Shown here piece by piece: positions 13,411-20,964 of a DNA stretch of 45,062 nt (the first letter of the stretch is position 1; each line of letters opens with the position of its first letter). Made by a program: the position numbers and the translations under genes. Location: the NCBI GenBank assembly GCA_964385635.1, contig CAYLPU010000035.1, positions 1-45,062 of the forward strand, in the 5' to 3' direction. Origin of the DNA: CAYLPU01 sp964385635 (GTDB lineage Bacteria > Chloroflexota > Anaerolineae > B4-G1). The notes beneath the pieces were generated by a model, which was not told the origin of the DNA, did no database searches, and saw only the letters and a list, made by a program, of their open reading frames with translations.

Positions 13411-15846
13411 ATGAATCTTGACATTGTAGAGATAGCTTTGGACTCTATGACCGATGGCTTTGCTTTTGAGAAGCTGGCTTCAGAAGTAATGCGGGAAGAA
13501 GGCTATCATGACATTAAACCTCTAGGTGGAGTTGGTGATTTCGGGCAAGATGCGTTCCAGGATAGGTTCTATCATCGAGAGGGTCGTGTTCGCATAGTCT
13601 TTCAGTACACCCTTGAAGACTACATCGCTGGCAAACTGCGCGATACCGCAAAGAAGCTCGAAAAACACGAGATTGAGTTTTCAGAGTTGGTGATCGTAAC
13701 ACCAGCTAAACTCAGCCCAGATCGCCAGCGTGAATTGAGGAAAGTGGCTCGCGAAGAGTTCGACCTTACTCTGCAAATATATGAGCGCAAGACACTTGCC
13801 AATCGCCTCAGTGATTTCTCCAATGGTATGTTCTGTAGGCATTTTCCGGACGTAGAGCGACAGATTGAGGCTGCAAGGTCTAACCAGCCAGTGTTTCAGG
13901 AGAGTGGGGGGAAATTCAAGACAGCGATGCTCAAAGTGTCTATTGCGCTTGTATTTGGAAAGCAGGTTGACCTGGTTCGCAAATCGATCTTCGATCACTT
14001 GATCTTAGCCTCTCTCATCGGAGCAGATATTTCAAATATGACATTGTCTCAGATCTCGACCTGTGTGGCAGAGGGTCTAGGATGTGAGCCTTTCCCAGAA
14101 TCACAGATTGCCGCTTCACTGCGCCGTCTTGAAGCTCAAGAACTTGTCTCTCTCCAGAATGGGCGATATAGCTTAACTGACAAAGCTGTTAGCGTGATCG
14201 AAGGCGCTACTATTGAGGCCAACAATCTTTCTACATCGTCAATATCGGATGTTGTAGAGGAGGTTTGTAGAGCTTCAGGTCTTCGTATTTCCAGAGAAGA
14301 ACGCAACAGGATGGAACGAAACGCCAAGGATGTTCTGGCGGAGATGTTTCGATTGATAGGAATAGAACTAGCCCACCAGTTTCTTGAGGAGGAAATGCCC
14401 TCGCCGTTGTATCTGGAATCATCGGACCGACTTCTTGCCCTTGCCAGGCGACAAGTTGACAAGAGGCTGGGTAAACTGCTTATTGCTGCTCTTGCCGATG
14501 TAATCCAAAGCCCCAGTGCTGAACAATCCCAGATGCTTGCTAATTGGGCACGTGCCTACCTGGGAATGGCAGTGATGAACTTGGATCCTGCTCTTCGAGA
14601 GTTTCAAGAGACTAGACTGCGTCAGAAGATATTCATACTTGACACCGATTTCGTCTTAAGGTGTATCGTTCATGAGATTCCTGATAGTCCAGCCCTTCTT
14701 GCGCTAGTCCAAAGACTCGCTGATTTGGGCTGTCGCTTGATCATTCCTGAAGCAGTGGTTAGCGAGTGTGCAACCCATGCTATGCTGTCTCCTCGCACTC
14801 GTAACTACTTCGACAGGAGTCTGTATGGCTTGACATCAGCTTTTGTGGAAAGGAAAGTCAATAACGTATTTGTCCAAGGCTTCTACTATGGACAAAGAGA
14901 TAGATCATTTCCTCCATCGTGGTCTTTTACTGAATATTTGCAGAACTACTACGATTCTGCTGACCCTTTTAGGTTCTTGAGAGATGTCATCGCCACAAGG
15001 TTACCTTCCACTGTCGAGATCATAGATCCAACCACCCTCTTGCCTAAGGAGCTTCCAAGCGATCTAGTTGAACAGGTTAGCACCGAGTTGCTCAGATTAC
15101 TGGAAAGGAGCCCGAAATCTGAGTACAGAAGCAAAGAGGAAAATGAGCAACTTGCTTACACTGATGCTCAGTTGTTTGTTACTGCTTTGCAGGCTAATGC
15201 GTTAACTGTAACCCACAGTGACACACGCTGTATCCTTGGTAGAACTTGCTACGTTGTCACCGGCTCTAGTCGATACTTGCGAAGTGCAAAAGCGCTTGGC
15301 ATAAGGGATGTTGTTAGCACGAGACCCCAGAAGCTCTTGGGACTTGTGGAGATAGCAACTGGCCCCGTGGCGGATGATGTTGCTTTTGTCAGATTATTCG
15401 AGAATGCGCTCCTAATCCATGCCGTTGAGCAGCTCTGGCCGGATGTCAGACTTCTGGTTGGTAATGGCATTGCTCTTACTGGTAAGACATTGGTGCGATT
15501 GCAGTGGGACTTGGACAGAGTACTTCATAATCGAATCAGTGCCGTGAAACTTGCAGATGAGCAAGCCGAAGCCGAGGGTGAAGATGCAGCAGTAGATGCT
15601 GGAGACCGTGAATACGTTGAGTTGTTCCAAGAAGCTACTGCTTTGGGTTACACACGGCATCCAGTTCTTGAATCTTTGCATGAGGCATTGATACAGGCAA
15701 GGGACCAAGCTGAACTTGAGAAAGCTGCACGTGAACAACTTCAGGAGCAGTTTGATCTACTCGCGGTCGAAATCGAACGCTTTGGCAAAAAGAAGCAACG
15801 CTATCTTAAGAAGATTGCACGGCGGCAGAAAGCCGGTCAAGACTAG
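13411..15846 (+). CDS. Putative defence nuclease: PD-(D/E)xK-like domain, winged helix and PIN domain fused
   Basis: An 811-aa protein with AGGAGGG before the ATG. Residues 1-150 resemble Mrr/restriction-endonuclease-like domains: FEKLASEVMREEGY, GGVGDFGQDAF (D43, D47) and VFQYTLED (Q65); the lysine usually two residues after the Q is a threonine (T67), so activity is uncertain, although K75 in the next helix might substitute. Residues about 205-265 look like a winged helix (SLRRLEAQELVSLQNGRYSLT). Residues about 406-640 carry a PIN-type set of acids: ILDTD (D411, D413), VSEC (E452), YTDAQLF (D585) and HSDTR (D604). The C-terminus (about 765-805) is a charged coiled coil. GC is visibly low (24 of 60 bases in 14221-14280, against 39 of 60 in 19801-19860 of iolM). 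It stands between dehydrogenase fragments B and C. I know no named system with this order; a role in defence is inference. Confidence 0.75.
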   Translation: MNLDIVEIALDSMTDGFAFEKLASEVMREEGYHDIKPLGGVGDFGQDAFQDRFYHREGRVRIVFQYTLEDYIAGKLRDTAKKLEKHEIEFSELVIVTPAKLSPDRQRELRKVAREEFDLTLQIYERKTLANRLSDFSNGMFCRHFPDVERQIEAARSNQPVFQESGGKFKTAMLKVSIALVFGKQVDLVRKSIFDHLILASLIGADISNMTLSQISTCVAEGLGCEPFPESQIAASLRRLEAQELVSLQNGRYSLTDKAVSVIEGATIEANNLSTSSISDVVEEVCRASGLRISREERNRMERNAKDVLAEMFRLIGIELAHQFLEEEMPSPLYLESSDRLLALARRQVDKRLGKLLIAALADVIQSPSAEQSQMLANWARAYLGMAVMNLDPALREFQETRLRQKIFILDTDFVLRCIVHEIPDSPALLALVQRLADLGCRLIIPEAVVSECATHAMLSPRTRNYFDRSLYGLTSAFVERKVNNVFVQGFYYGQRDRSFPPSWSFTEYLQNYYDSADPFRFLRDVIATRLPSTVEIIDPTTLLPKELPSDLVEQVSTELLRLLERSPKSEYRSKEENEQLAYTDAQLFVTALQANALTVTHSDTRCILGRTCYVVTGSSRYLRSAKALGIRDVVSTRPQKLLGLVEIATGPVADDVAFVRLFENALLIHAVEQLWPDVRLLVGNGIALTGKTLVRLQWDLDRVLHNRISAVKLADEQAEAEGEDAAVDAGDREYVELFQEATALGYTRHPVLESLHEALIQARDQAELEKAAREQLQEQFDLLAVEIERFGKKKQRYLKKIARRQKAGQD

Positions 15847-15883
15847 CAAGTTGATTTCGGTACTTAGCAGTCTCGCAATCGTT

Positions 15884-15917
15884 GCCGCCCAACAATGCGC
15901 TGGATCCGTTGGTCGGC
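15884..15917. repeat. Hairpin after the nuclease fusion gene
   Basis: GCCGCCCAAC (15884-15893) and GTTGGTCGGC (15908-15917) pair over 10 bp with one mismatch around a 14-nt loop. No T-run follows, so it is a weak terminator at best. GCCCAAC matches the integron R'' heptamer consensus, but no full attC structure can be drawn (see rejected items). Confidence 0.6.
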
Positions 15918-15973
15918 TGTCTGTCCCTCGAACAGCTTGTAACCAGAGGTAATCTTACAGATGGAGGTTGAAC

Positions 15974-16585
15974 ATGTTACTTGAACATCAAGGTAAAACT
16001 CCTCACATCCATGAATCAGCTTATATCGCTCCAACAGCGACCATCTGTGGAGACGTTACCATCGGTGAGAATAGCCGAGTTCTCTTCGGGGCAGTGCTGG
16101 TAGCTGAGGGCGGGCCTGTGGTCATCGGTTCGCACTGTATCATTATGGAGAACGCGGTCATTCGGGGCACGCGCTGGCATCCAACCCGTCTTGGTAATCA
16201 CGTTCTGGTGGGGCCACGCGCCTACTTGACCGGCTGCACCGTGGAAGACGACGTATTTCTTGCGACAGGCGCTACGATTTTCAATGGAGCTCGAATCGGC
16301 ACGCGGGCCGAAGTGCGGATTAACGGGGTGGTTCATCTCAAGACGATTCTTCCGGCGGATGCTATAGTGCCCATCGGATGGATCGCAGTAGGCGATCCCG
16401 CCGAGATTCTGCCTTCAGAAGAGCACGAGAGCGTATGGGCCATTCAGGAGCCTTTGAACTTTCCGCGCACAGTATTTGGCTTGGAACGAGCGCCTGCCGG
16501 GGAAACGATCATGCCTGAACTCACACAGCGTTATGCCAGGGCTCTGGGAAGGCACCAGGAAGATCAGATTATGGATGGGGGGTAG
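15974..16585 (+). CDS. Hexapeptide-repeat protein of the gamma-carbonic-anhydrase-like family, metal site incomplete
   Basis: A 203-aa left-handed beta-helix protein: ESAYIAPTATICGDVTIGENS, VVIGSHCIIMENAVIRG, VLVGPRAYLTGCTVEDDVF. Members of this family are gamma-carbonic anhydrases or related PaaY/YrdA-type proteins. In active anhydrases three histidines bind zinc; the usual GHxAxxHG motif is GPRAYLTG here, so at least two of the three appear missing. Carbonic anhydrase activity is therefore unlikely, and it may be a binding or acyl/thioester-handling relative. The start is the ATG at 15974 with GGAGG 6 nt upstream; a TTG two codons earlier is in frame. It lies 127 nt after the nuclease fusion and shares its cassette before fragment C. 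Confidence 0.8.
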   Translation: MLLEHQGKTPHIHESAYIAPTATICGDVTIGENSRVLFGAVLVAEGGPVVIGSHCIIMENAVIRGTRWHPTRLGNHVLVGPRAYLTGCTVEDDVFLATGATIFNGARIGTRAEVRINGVVHLKTILPADAIVPIGWIAVGDPAEILPSEEHESVWAIQEPLNFPRTVFGLERAPAGETIMPELTQRYARALGRHQEDQIMDGG

Positions 16586-16634
16586 TTGCTACGTATCTTC
16601 TCGAACAGTCGGGGAAATTGATGAGACCAAGATT

Positions 16635-16711
16635 ACCACGGATAGGGAAATACACGATAGTGTCTGCCCTATCGTCCGCAGTGGTCTTTATCGTGTATTT
16701 CTGCATCCGGG
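16635..16711. repeat. Nested inverted-repeat element
   Basis: GAAATACACGATA (16647-16659) pairs perfectly with TATCGTGTATTTC (16689-16701). Alternative, mutually exclusive stems are GATAGGG (16641-16647) with CCCTATC (16667-16673), and ACCAC (16635-16639) with GTGGT (16681-16685). The stretch 16586-16897 contains only this element and dehydrogenase fragment C; I see no gene in it. Confidence 0.75.
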
Positions 16712-16801
16712 GTGATCCTGCTGCCCCAGAACATTGAGATGATACGTTGCTACATCATAAGTTGGGGGCTCATCTACGGCTGGGCACTTGGACAAGCAGA
16801 G

Positions 16802-16855
16802 ACGGGCATCGCGGCCACGCGGTCTATGCACGAAGGCAGAGCGGTGGACATCTAA
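16802..16855 (+). pseudogene. iolG: 3' fragment C of the same dehydrogenase gene
   Basis: The shortest copy: the last 17 codons (GIAATRSMHEGRAVDI, TAA at 16853-16855). Over these 51 nt it differs from A at 7 and from B at 6 positions. The following ATCAAGTTGGGC resembles the post-stop spacers of A and B, and the ribosome-binding site AAGGAG of the next gene comes about 30 nt later. Confidence 0.75.
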
Positions 16856-16897
16856 ATCAAGTTGGGCAGCTTGCCGCGACTAAGGAGTCACGTTTGA

Positions 16898-18163
16898 ATG
16901 TCTGACCATACTTCTGCACTGGTCCCAGTAAAATCCTGGACCTATATGTCACCCAGATTGCGACATAGTGGCAAGGCAATTGACTTTGGCCTTTTCTGCG
17001 AAGCGCTAATCTACTATGATCGTGTGCTTGTTGTTTCTCCCAACAGATGGGAGTTCTCGCAGTTCATTGCTTGGTTTGTGGAGCAAGGTAGATACGGAGA
17101 CCTGATCGCCCTACTCAAAAACGACGTGATCAATGTGTATTACTATTCGTTTTTCGCTGCCGCAGTTGAGAAGGACGGTGAATTCTCAATCTGCAACCTG
17201 GAGGAAAAAAGGGCCGCAGACGCACCAACATTTGAGGTGGACTGCCTTTCGTCATCCAACCTGCGGCAAGTGTTGCCGCACGCCGGTCAGCGCGCAAAGC
17301 TACATCGGGCGATTCGTGGAAGGGTCATTGAGGCTAAGTCAGGGGATTTCGGCCCTGCAATCAAAAACGCACGAAGAGACTATCTTGATTCAGAACGGTG
17401 TGCCTTATTTATCCAAGCGTTGTTTGATGAGGTCTATCCAATACTGGGCTTGGAGGAACCTCCTACAGTTCGCGCGGATGTTATCGAAGACGCAGGAAAG
17501 GTACGTATTGGTTGGAACGTCAACTTCGAGCGCGTGAACCGAGCCCTGGGGACAGATCTGGGATTTACGCCCGGATATCCGCTCAGTGCGGCAGCTCGCT
17601 GCAATCGCCTCCTGTGGTCTGCCGCTAAGCTAGGATGCGATTTGTATCTAGGCTCACCAATGAGCCTACTGGTAGGTGATAAGCTATATGAAAGTGGTCA
17701 AAGATTAACCCGTTCTCAGGAGTTTGTCGAACAACTTGAAGCCGAAGTAGAGTTTCCCAATGTACGTGAGCTTGTGAATAGCCAGCAAATCGGGTTAAGA
17801 GAGGTATTGGAGATTAGACAAAAGGGAGGCCGTTTTCGCAAGTGGCTTCAGGATGAGAGCGAACGAGATCGGAACGCAATAATCGCATACCACAATGAGG
17901 TCGCCAAAGAGTCGGGTTGGATCAAAGCAGGAAGGAGGGGGCTGAAGTTATTCGGAGTTCTTGGCGGGGCAACAGCTGGAGTCGCGGTAAGACAGTACGT
18001 TCCAGGAGTTGAAGGTGTACTGGCTGCTGCCGCTGCTGGTGCAGGCATCAAGTACGTAACCGACCTTGCGTCCAAGATAAATGAGAATTGGCGACCGGTT
18101 GTCTTTGGCAACTGGGCATCTGGCAGGATAAAGAAATGGTTGTCAAAGCAGCGTGAAGATTGA
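16898..18163 (+). CDS. 421-aa orphan protein with hydrophobic Gly/Ala-rich C-terminal segment
   Basis: I do not recognise the family. The first 330 residues look soluble and mixed alpha/beta, beginning SALVPVKSWTYMSPRLRHSGKA and including FCEALIYYDRVLVVSPNRWEF and SERCALFIQALFDEVYPILG. Near the C-terminus are two hydrophobic Gly/Ala-rich stretches, LKLFGVLGGATAGVAV and GVLAAAAAGAGIKYV (about residues 352-390), followed by a basic tail (RIKKWLSKQ). This could be a membrane-associating hairpin or a buried helical pair. Start ATG at 16898 with AAGGAG upstream. It is the last gene of the accessory island, after dehydrogenase fragment C, and is lower in GC than the iol genes that follow. An accessory effector role is possible but unsupported. 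Confidence 0.72.
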   Translation: MSDHTSALVPVKSWTYMSPRLRHSGKAIDFGLFCEALIYYDRVLVVSPNRWEFSQFIAWFVEQGRYGDLIALLKNDVINVYYYSFFAAAVEKDGEFSICNLEEKRAADAPTFEVDCLSSSNLRQVLPHAGQRAKLHRAIRGRVIEAKSGDFGPAIKNARRDYLDSERCALFIQALFDEVYPILGLEEPPTVRADVIEDAGKVRIGWNVNFERVNRALGTDLGFTPGYPLSAAARCNRLLWSAAKLGCDLYLGSPMSLLVGDKLYESGQRLTRSQEFVEQLEAEVEFPNVRELVNSQQIGLREVLEIRQKGGRFRKWLQDESERDRNAIIAYHNEVAKESGWIKAGRRGLKLFGVLGGATAGVAVRQYVPGVEGVLAAAAAGAGIKYVTDLASKINENWRPVVFGNWASGRIKKWLSKQRED

Positions 18164-18190
18164 TGAACTCGAGCAACGCTGCCCAAGTTA

Positions 18191-18262
18191 TGGTAGGCCG
18201 GGGCCTCCCGACCCCGCTCCCCGCTACAGAGCCGGACGCGACAGTCTCCCGTCATCCGGCTC
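18191..18262. repeat. GC-rich palindromic stretch at the right edge of the island
   Basis: It contains a GGGG/CCCC mini-hairpin (GGCCGGGGCCTCCCGACCCC, 18197-18216) and a perfect 8-bp inverted repeat GAGCCGGA (18229-18236) / TCCGGCTC (18255-18262). It marks the transition from the low-GC island to the high-GC iol genes. Confidence 0.5.
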
Positions 18263-18374
18263 CTGAGCAACCGGGCCATTGTCATTGGCATCAGCAGCAG
18301 CGACGGAACACGACCGCCACGGCTTGATAGTAGGGCAGATTTCACAAAAAAACACAAGAATAAGGAGAAAGGAA

Positions 18375-19523
18375 ATGTCAGACAAACAAGCACCAAAAGG
18401 GCCTGTCCTGAGCAAAGTCGAAGGATGGCTCGCCACCGACCAGCCGGACCTCTTCTTCGAGGATAACACCGTTGGTCGCCTGAAAAAAGAGGTGTGGGAC
18501 GCCAGCGACGAGGAGATAGAGACTATCCTGGCCGAGTACGGCGTTCCCGCTCCCATCGAGTGGGCCAAGCCAGGCTCATACATCCAGACCACCGTGCGCC
18601 ACGAGATGGAGAAGAACCGGCGCAAGAACGACGTCATCTTCATCCCAGTCGGCTCTACCGAGTTGCACGGCAAGCACATGGCGCTGGCCATGGACACCCT
18701 CTTCGTCAGCGCCATCGTCGAAGGGGTGCGCCGCTACACGGCCAAACGGGGTGCGCCGGTCAACCTGGCCCTGCCGCCGCTGATGTACGGCGCGCACCCG
18801 TATCACCACTTAGGGATGCCCGGCACCGTCATCATCCGGGAGGACGTGGTGAGGGAGTTGATGATTGACGTGATGCTGGGCCTGTGGAACGACGGCTTCC
18901 GCAAGCAGGTCATTCTCAACAACCACGGGCAACTGTGGGTGCTCGAAGCAGCGATTCAGCAATTCGAGAAGCGATATCAACTGCCCGGTATCTTTCGCGT
19001 CATAGACTGGCATCGCGCCGTCCGGCAGTTCTTCCGCACAAAGGAGCGGGGCGGCAAGTTTGATACCAACTTCGTCCACGCGGCCGAGGCGGAGACATCG
19101 CTGGGGCTGCTCCTCGTCCCGGAGATGGTGGACATGGACTACGCCGTGAATACCGAGGGCAAGAGTTACCTGCCCGATGGACACTTCGACAAGTCAGTGG
19201 AGCCGTTCAGCCGGCCCAGCCGCTGGTCGGAGGGGGAGGGACACTTTGCCATCGAACTCGCGGGCACGCCGGAGGGTGTAGTCGGCAAGGCCAAGGCGGG
19301 CACGGCGGAGAAGGCCAAGCGACCTCTTGCTGCCATCTTGCGTTACATGACGCTGGTCAACGACCAGATTCTGGAGGCATTTCCCTCGGGCACTGTGCCG
19401 CCGGTGGAAGAGACGACCTTCCGCACCGAGGCGGAGATGGAGCCCTACCTGCGTGAACCGTGGAGCGAAGGCTGGAAGCCGGTGTACGGCCTGCCGCGGA
19501 TTGGGCAAGGCACGTTGCTATAG
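18375..19523 (+). CDS. iolN: 3-dehydro-scyllo-inosose hydrolase (IolN, creatininase family)
   Basis: A 382-aa creatininase-fold protein: PVGSTELHGKHMALAMDT (residues 91-108; E96, H98 and D107 are the expected metal ligands), HPYHHLGMPGT and ILNNHGQ (about 181-186). In the Thermotoga-type inositol pathway IolN hydrolyses the diketo-inositol ring to 5-keto-L-gluconate. That role is supported here by iolM immediately downstream and by iolO further on. Start ATG at 18375 with AAGGAG about 8-13 nt upstream; the frame is open further left but only across the palindromic stretch. Residues about 9-18 (GPVLSKVEGW) are encoded by a copy of the dispersed CCTGAGCnnnGTCGAAGG repeat, so the N-terminus may have been extended by it. 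A creatininase with another amide substrate remains possible. Confidence 0.82.
   Translation: MSDKQAPKGPVLSKVEGWLATDQPDLFFEDNTVGRLKKEVWDASDEEIETILAEYGVPAPIEWAKPGSYIQTTVRHEMEKNRRKNDVIFIPVGSTELHGKHMALAMDTLFVSAIVEGVRRYTAKRGAPVNLALPPLMYGAHPYHHLGMPGTVIIREDVVRELMIDVMLGLWNDGFRKQVILNNHGQLWVLEAAIQQFEKRYQLPGIFRVIDWHRAVRQFFRTKERGGKFDTNFVHAAEAETSLGLLLVPEMVDMDYAVNTEGKSYLPDGHFDKSVEPFSRPSRWSEGEGHFAIELAGTPEGVVGKAKAGTAEKAKRPLAAILRYMTLVNDQILEAFPSGTVPPVEETTFRTEAEMEPYLREPWSEGWKPVYGLPRIGQGTLL
18402..18428. repeat. Dispersed CCTGAGC…GTCGAAGG repeat inside iolN
   Basis: CCTGAGC (18407-18413), AAA, GTCGAAGG (18417-18424). Translated in frame as PVLSKVEG. A second member, in reverse orientation, lies within uxaE at 23244-23260. 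From memory this sequence is widespread in Chloroflexota-type genomes; I have not searched. Confidence 0.65.
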
Positions 19524-19530
19524 CGGGGGA

Positions 19531-19585
19531 CAGAAACCGGCAGAAACCGGCAGAAACCGGGTTTTTCAGAAAAAACCCGGTTTCT
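19531..19585. repeat. CAGAAACCGG direct repeats leading into a 34-bp palindrome
   Basis: Three direct copies of CAGAAACCGG (19531, 19541, 19551) lead into AGAAACCGGGTTTTT (19552-19566), a CAGA loop, and AAAAACCCGGTTTCT (19571-19585), a perfect 15-bp stem. It lies between iolN and iolM. The same palindrome, with loop CGGA, is found at the start of uxaE (22429-22462). Confidence 0.85.
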
Positions 19586-19621
19586 CAGGAAACTTCAAGT
19601 TCATAAAAGGAGTACAATACA

Positions 19622-20818
19622 ATGAAAGGTAAAATGAAAGGCGTAACCCTGGTTGCGGATTGGGACCCCAAGCCCGATTTCAAACTGGGGGCAAAAGACG
19701 TTGACGGTCGCCAGACCTATCTGGGCAGCCTGGTGTACCGCAACCCCAGGCTCGAGATAAGGGAGTATGACATTCCCACCCCAGGGCCGGATGAGGTGCT
19801 GTTGCAGGTCAAAGCGTGTGGTATCTGCGGCTCGGACGTCCACATGGCCCAGGCCGGCGACGATGGTTACATCTATTACCCAGGGCTCACGGGCTTCCCC
19901 TGCATTCTGGGGCACGAACTGTCCGGCATCGTCGTGGAAGCCGGCAAGGATGCTCGGGACAAACACACCAACAAGCCCTTCAAGGGAGGCGAACGGGTCA
20001 CCACGGAGGAGATGTTGTGGTGTGGATACTGCAAGCCCTGCGCCGACGGCTACCCCAACCACTGCGAGAACCTGAACGAAATCGGGTTCAACATCAACGG
20101 CGCGTATGCGCAGTACGTCGCCCTGCCGGCCAAGGTTCTGTGGAGCCTGGAGCCATTGGCCGACGCTTATGAGGGGGATGACATCTTCCTGGCCGGCAGC
20201 CTGGCGGAACCCACCAGCGTGGCCTATAACGCTGTGATCGAGCGGGGCGGTGGTATCCGTCCAGGTGATCGGGTCGTCATCCTGGGCGGGGGGCCGATTG
20301 GGATCGCTGCTTGCGCGGTTCTTAAGAAGGCCGGGGCTTCGAAGGTGATCATCTCTGAGCCGCAAGAAGATCGTGCCAAACTGGCACTGACAATGGGCGC
20401 TGACTACGCCATCAACCCACTCGAGGAGAACTTCGCGGACCGGGTTTTGGAACTGACCGACGGCATGGGGGCCGATCTCTTCATGGAGGCGACCGGGTTG
20501 CCAGAGATCGTTTACCCGGACATTGAGCGCGTCATCTGGGAAGGCCGCACGCTGAACAGCACCATTGTCGTGACAGCCCGGGCGGAGGCCAAGATGCCCG
20601 TCACCGGCGAAGTCCTGCAGGTGCGGAGAGCGCGTATCGTCGGCTCCCAGGGCCATTCCGGGCACGGCACGTTCCCCAGGGTGATTGAGTGCATGGCCAG
20701 TGGCATGGATATGACGCCCATGATCACCAAGAAGATCAGCCTGGAAGAGGTGCCCGAAAACATCATCGAGTTACAGACCAACCGGAAGGAATGTAAGATT
20801 ACGTGCCTGGTCCAATAG
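19622..20818 (+). CDS. iolM: Scyllo-inosose 3-dehydrogenase (IolM, zinc alcohol dehydrogenase family)
   Basis: A 398-aa medium-chain Zn-dependent dehydrogenase. The catalytic zinc site is seen in ACGICGSDVH (C66/C69) and GHE (H98-E99); the structural zinc site is C134, C137, C140 and C148. The nucleotide-binding motif VVILGGGPIGIAA is intact. The N-terminus (GVTLVADWDPKPDFKLGAKDV) and DGYIYYPGLTGFPCILGHE closely resemble, from memory, the Thermotoga maritima IolM, which oxidises scyllo-inosose to the diketo form that IolN opens. Start ATG at 19622 with AAGGAG 9 nt upstream; a second ATG at 19634 is possible. It follows iolN by 98 nt, most of it repeat. Confidence 0.85.
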   Translation: MKGKMKGVTLVADWDPKPDFKLGAKDVDGRQTYLGSLVYRNPRLEIREYDIPTPGPDEVLLQVKACGICGSDVHMAQAGDDGYIYYPGLTGFPCILGHELSGIVVEAGKDARDKHTNKPFKGGERVTTEEMLWCGYCKPCADGYPNHCENLNEIGFNINGAYAQYVALPAKVLWSLEPLADAYEGDDIFLAGSLAEPTSVAYNAVIERGGGIRPGDRVVILGGGPIGIAACAVLKKAGASKVIISEPQEDRAKLALTMGADYAINPLEENFADRVLELTDGMGADLFMEATGLPEIVYPDIERVIWEGRTLNSTIVVTARAEAKMPVTGEVLQVRRARIVGSQGHSGHGTFPRVIECMASGMDMTPMITKKISLEEVPENIIELQTNRKECKITCLVQ

Positions 20819-20964
20819 CGCCAAGTAGGTCAGAATAAGTCTCTTCAGCTTCTGCCTCGCTCGCAGCACCCGTCCTCGGGCGTCTGGGCGGAGTCAGTGC
20901 CCAGTGACACGCGGCAGTCGTCCCGGGGACGGGGCTCAGAGCGATAGGGAAAGTGAAAGGAACT

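Noticed and set aside
15884..15960. Integron attC site after the nuclease fusion (GCCCAAC matches the R'' core)
   Set aside because: No matching GTTRRRY partner with complementary L boxes is found in the following 100 bases; the only partner is GTTGGTC 14 nt away, far too short for attC, and no integrase gene is visible.
18229..18360. A fourth dehydrogenase 3' fragment at the right edge of the island
   Set aside because: A reading like LASAAATEHDRHGLIV loosely resembles a Gfo/Idh/MocA end, but there is no nucleotide match to fragments A-C and the frame is broken upstream.
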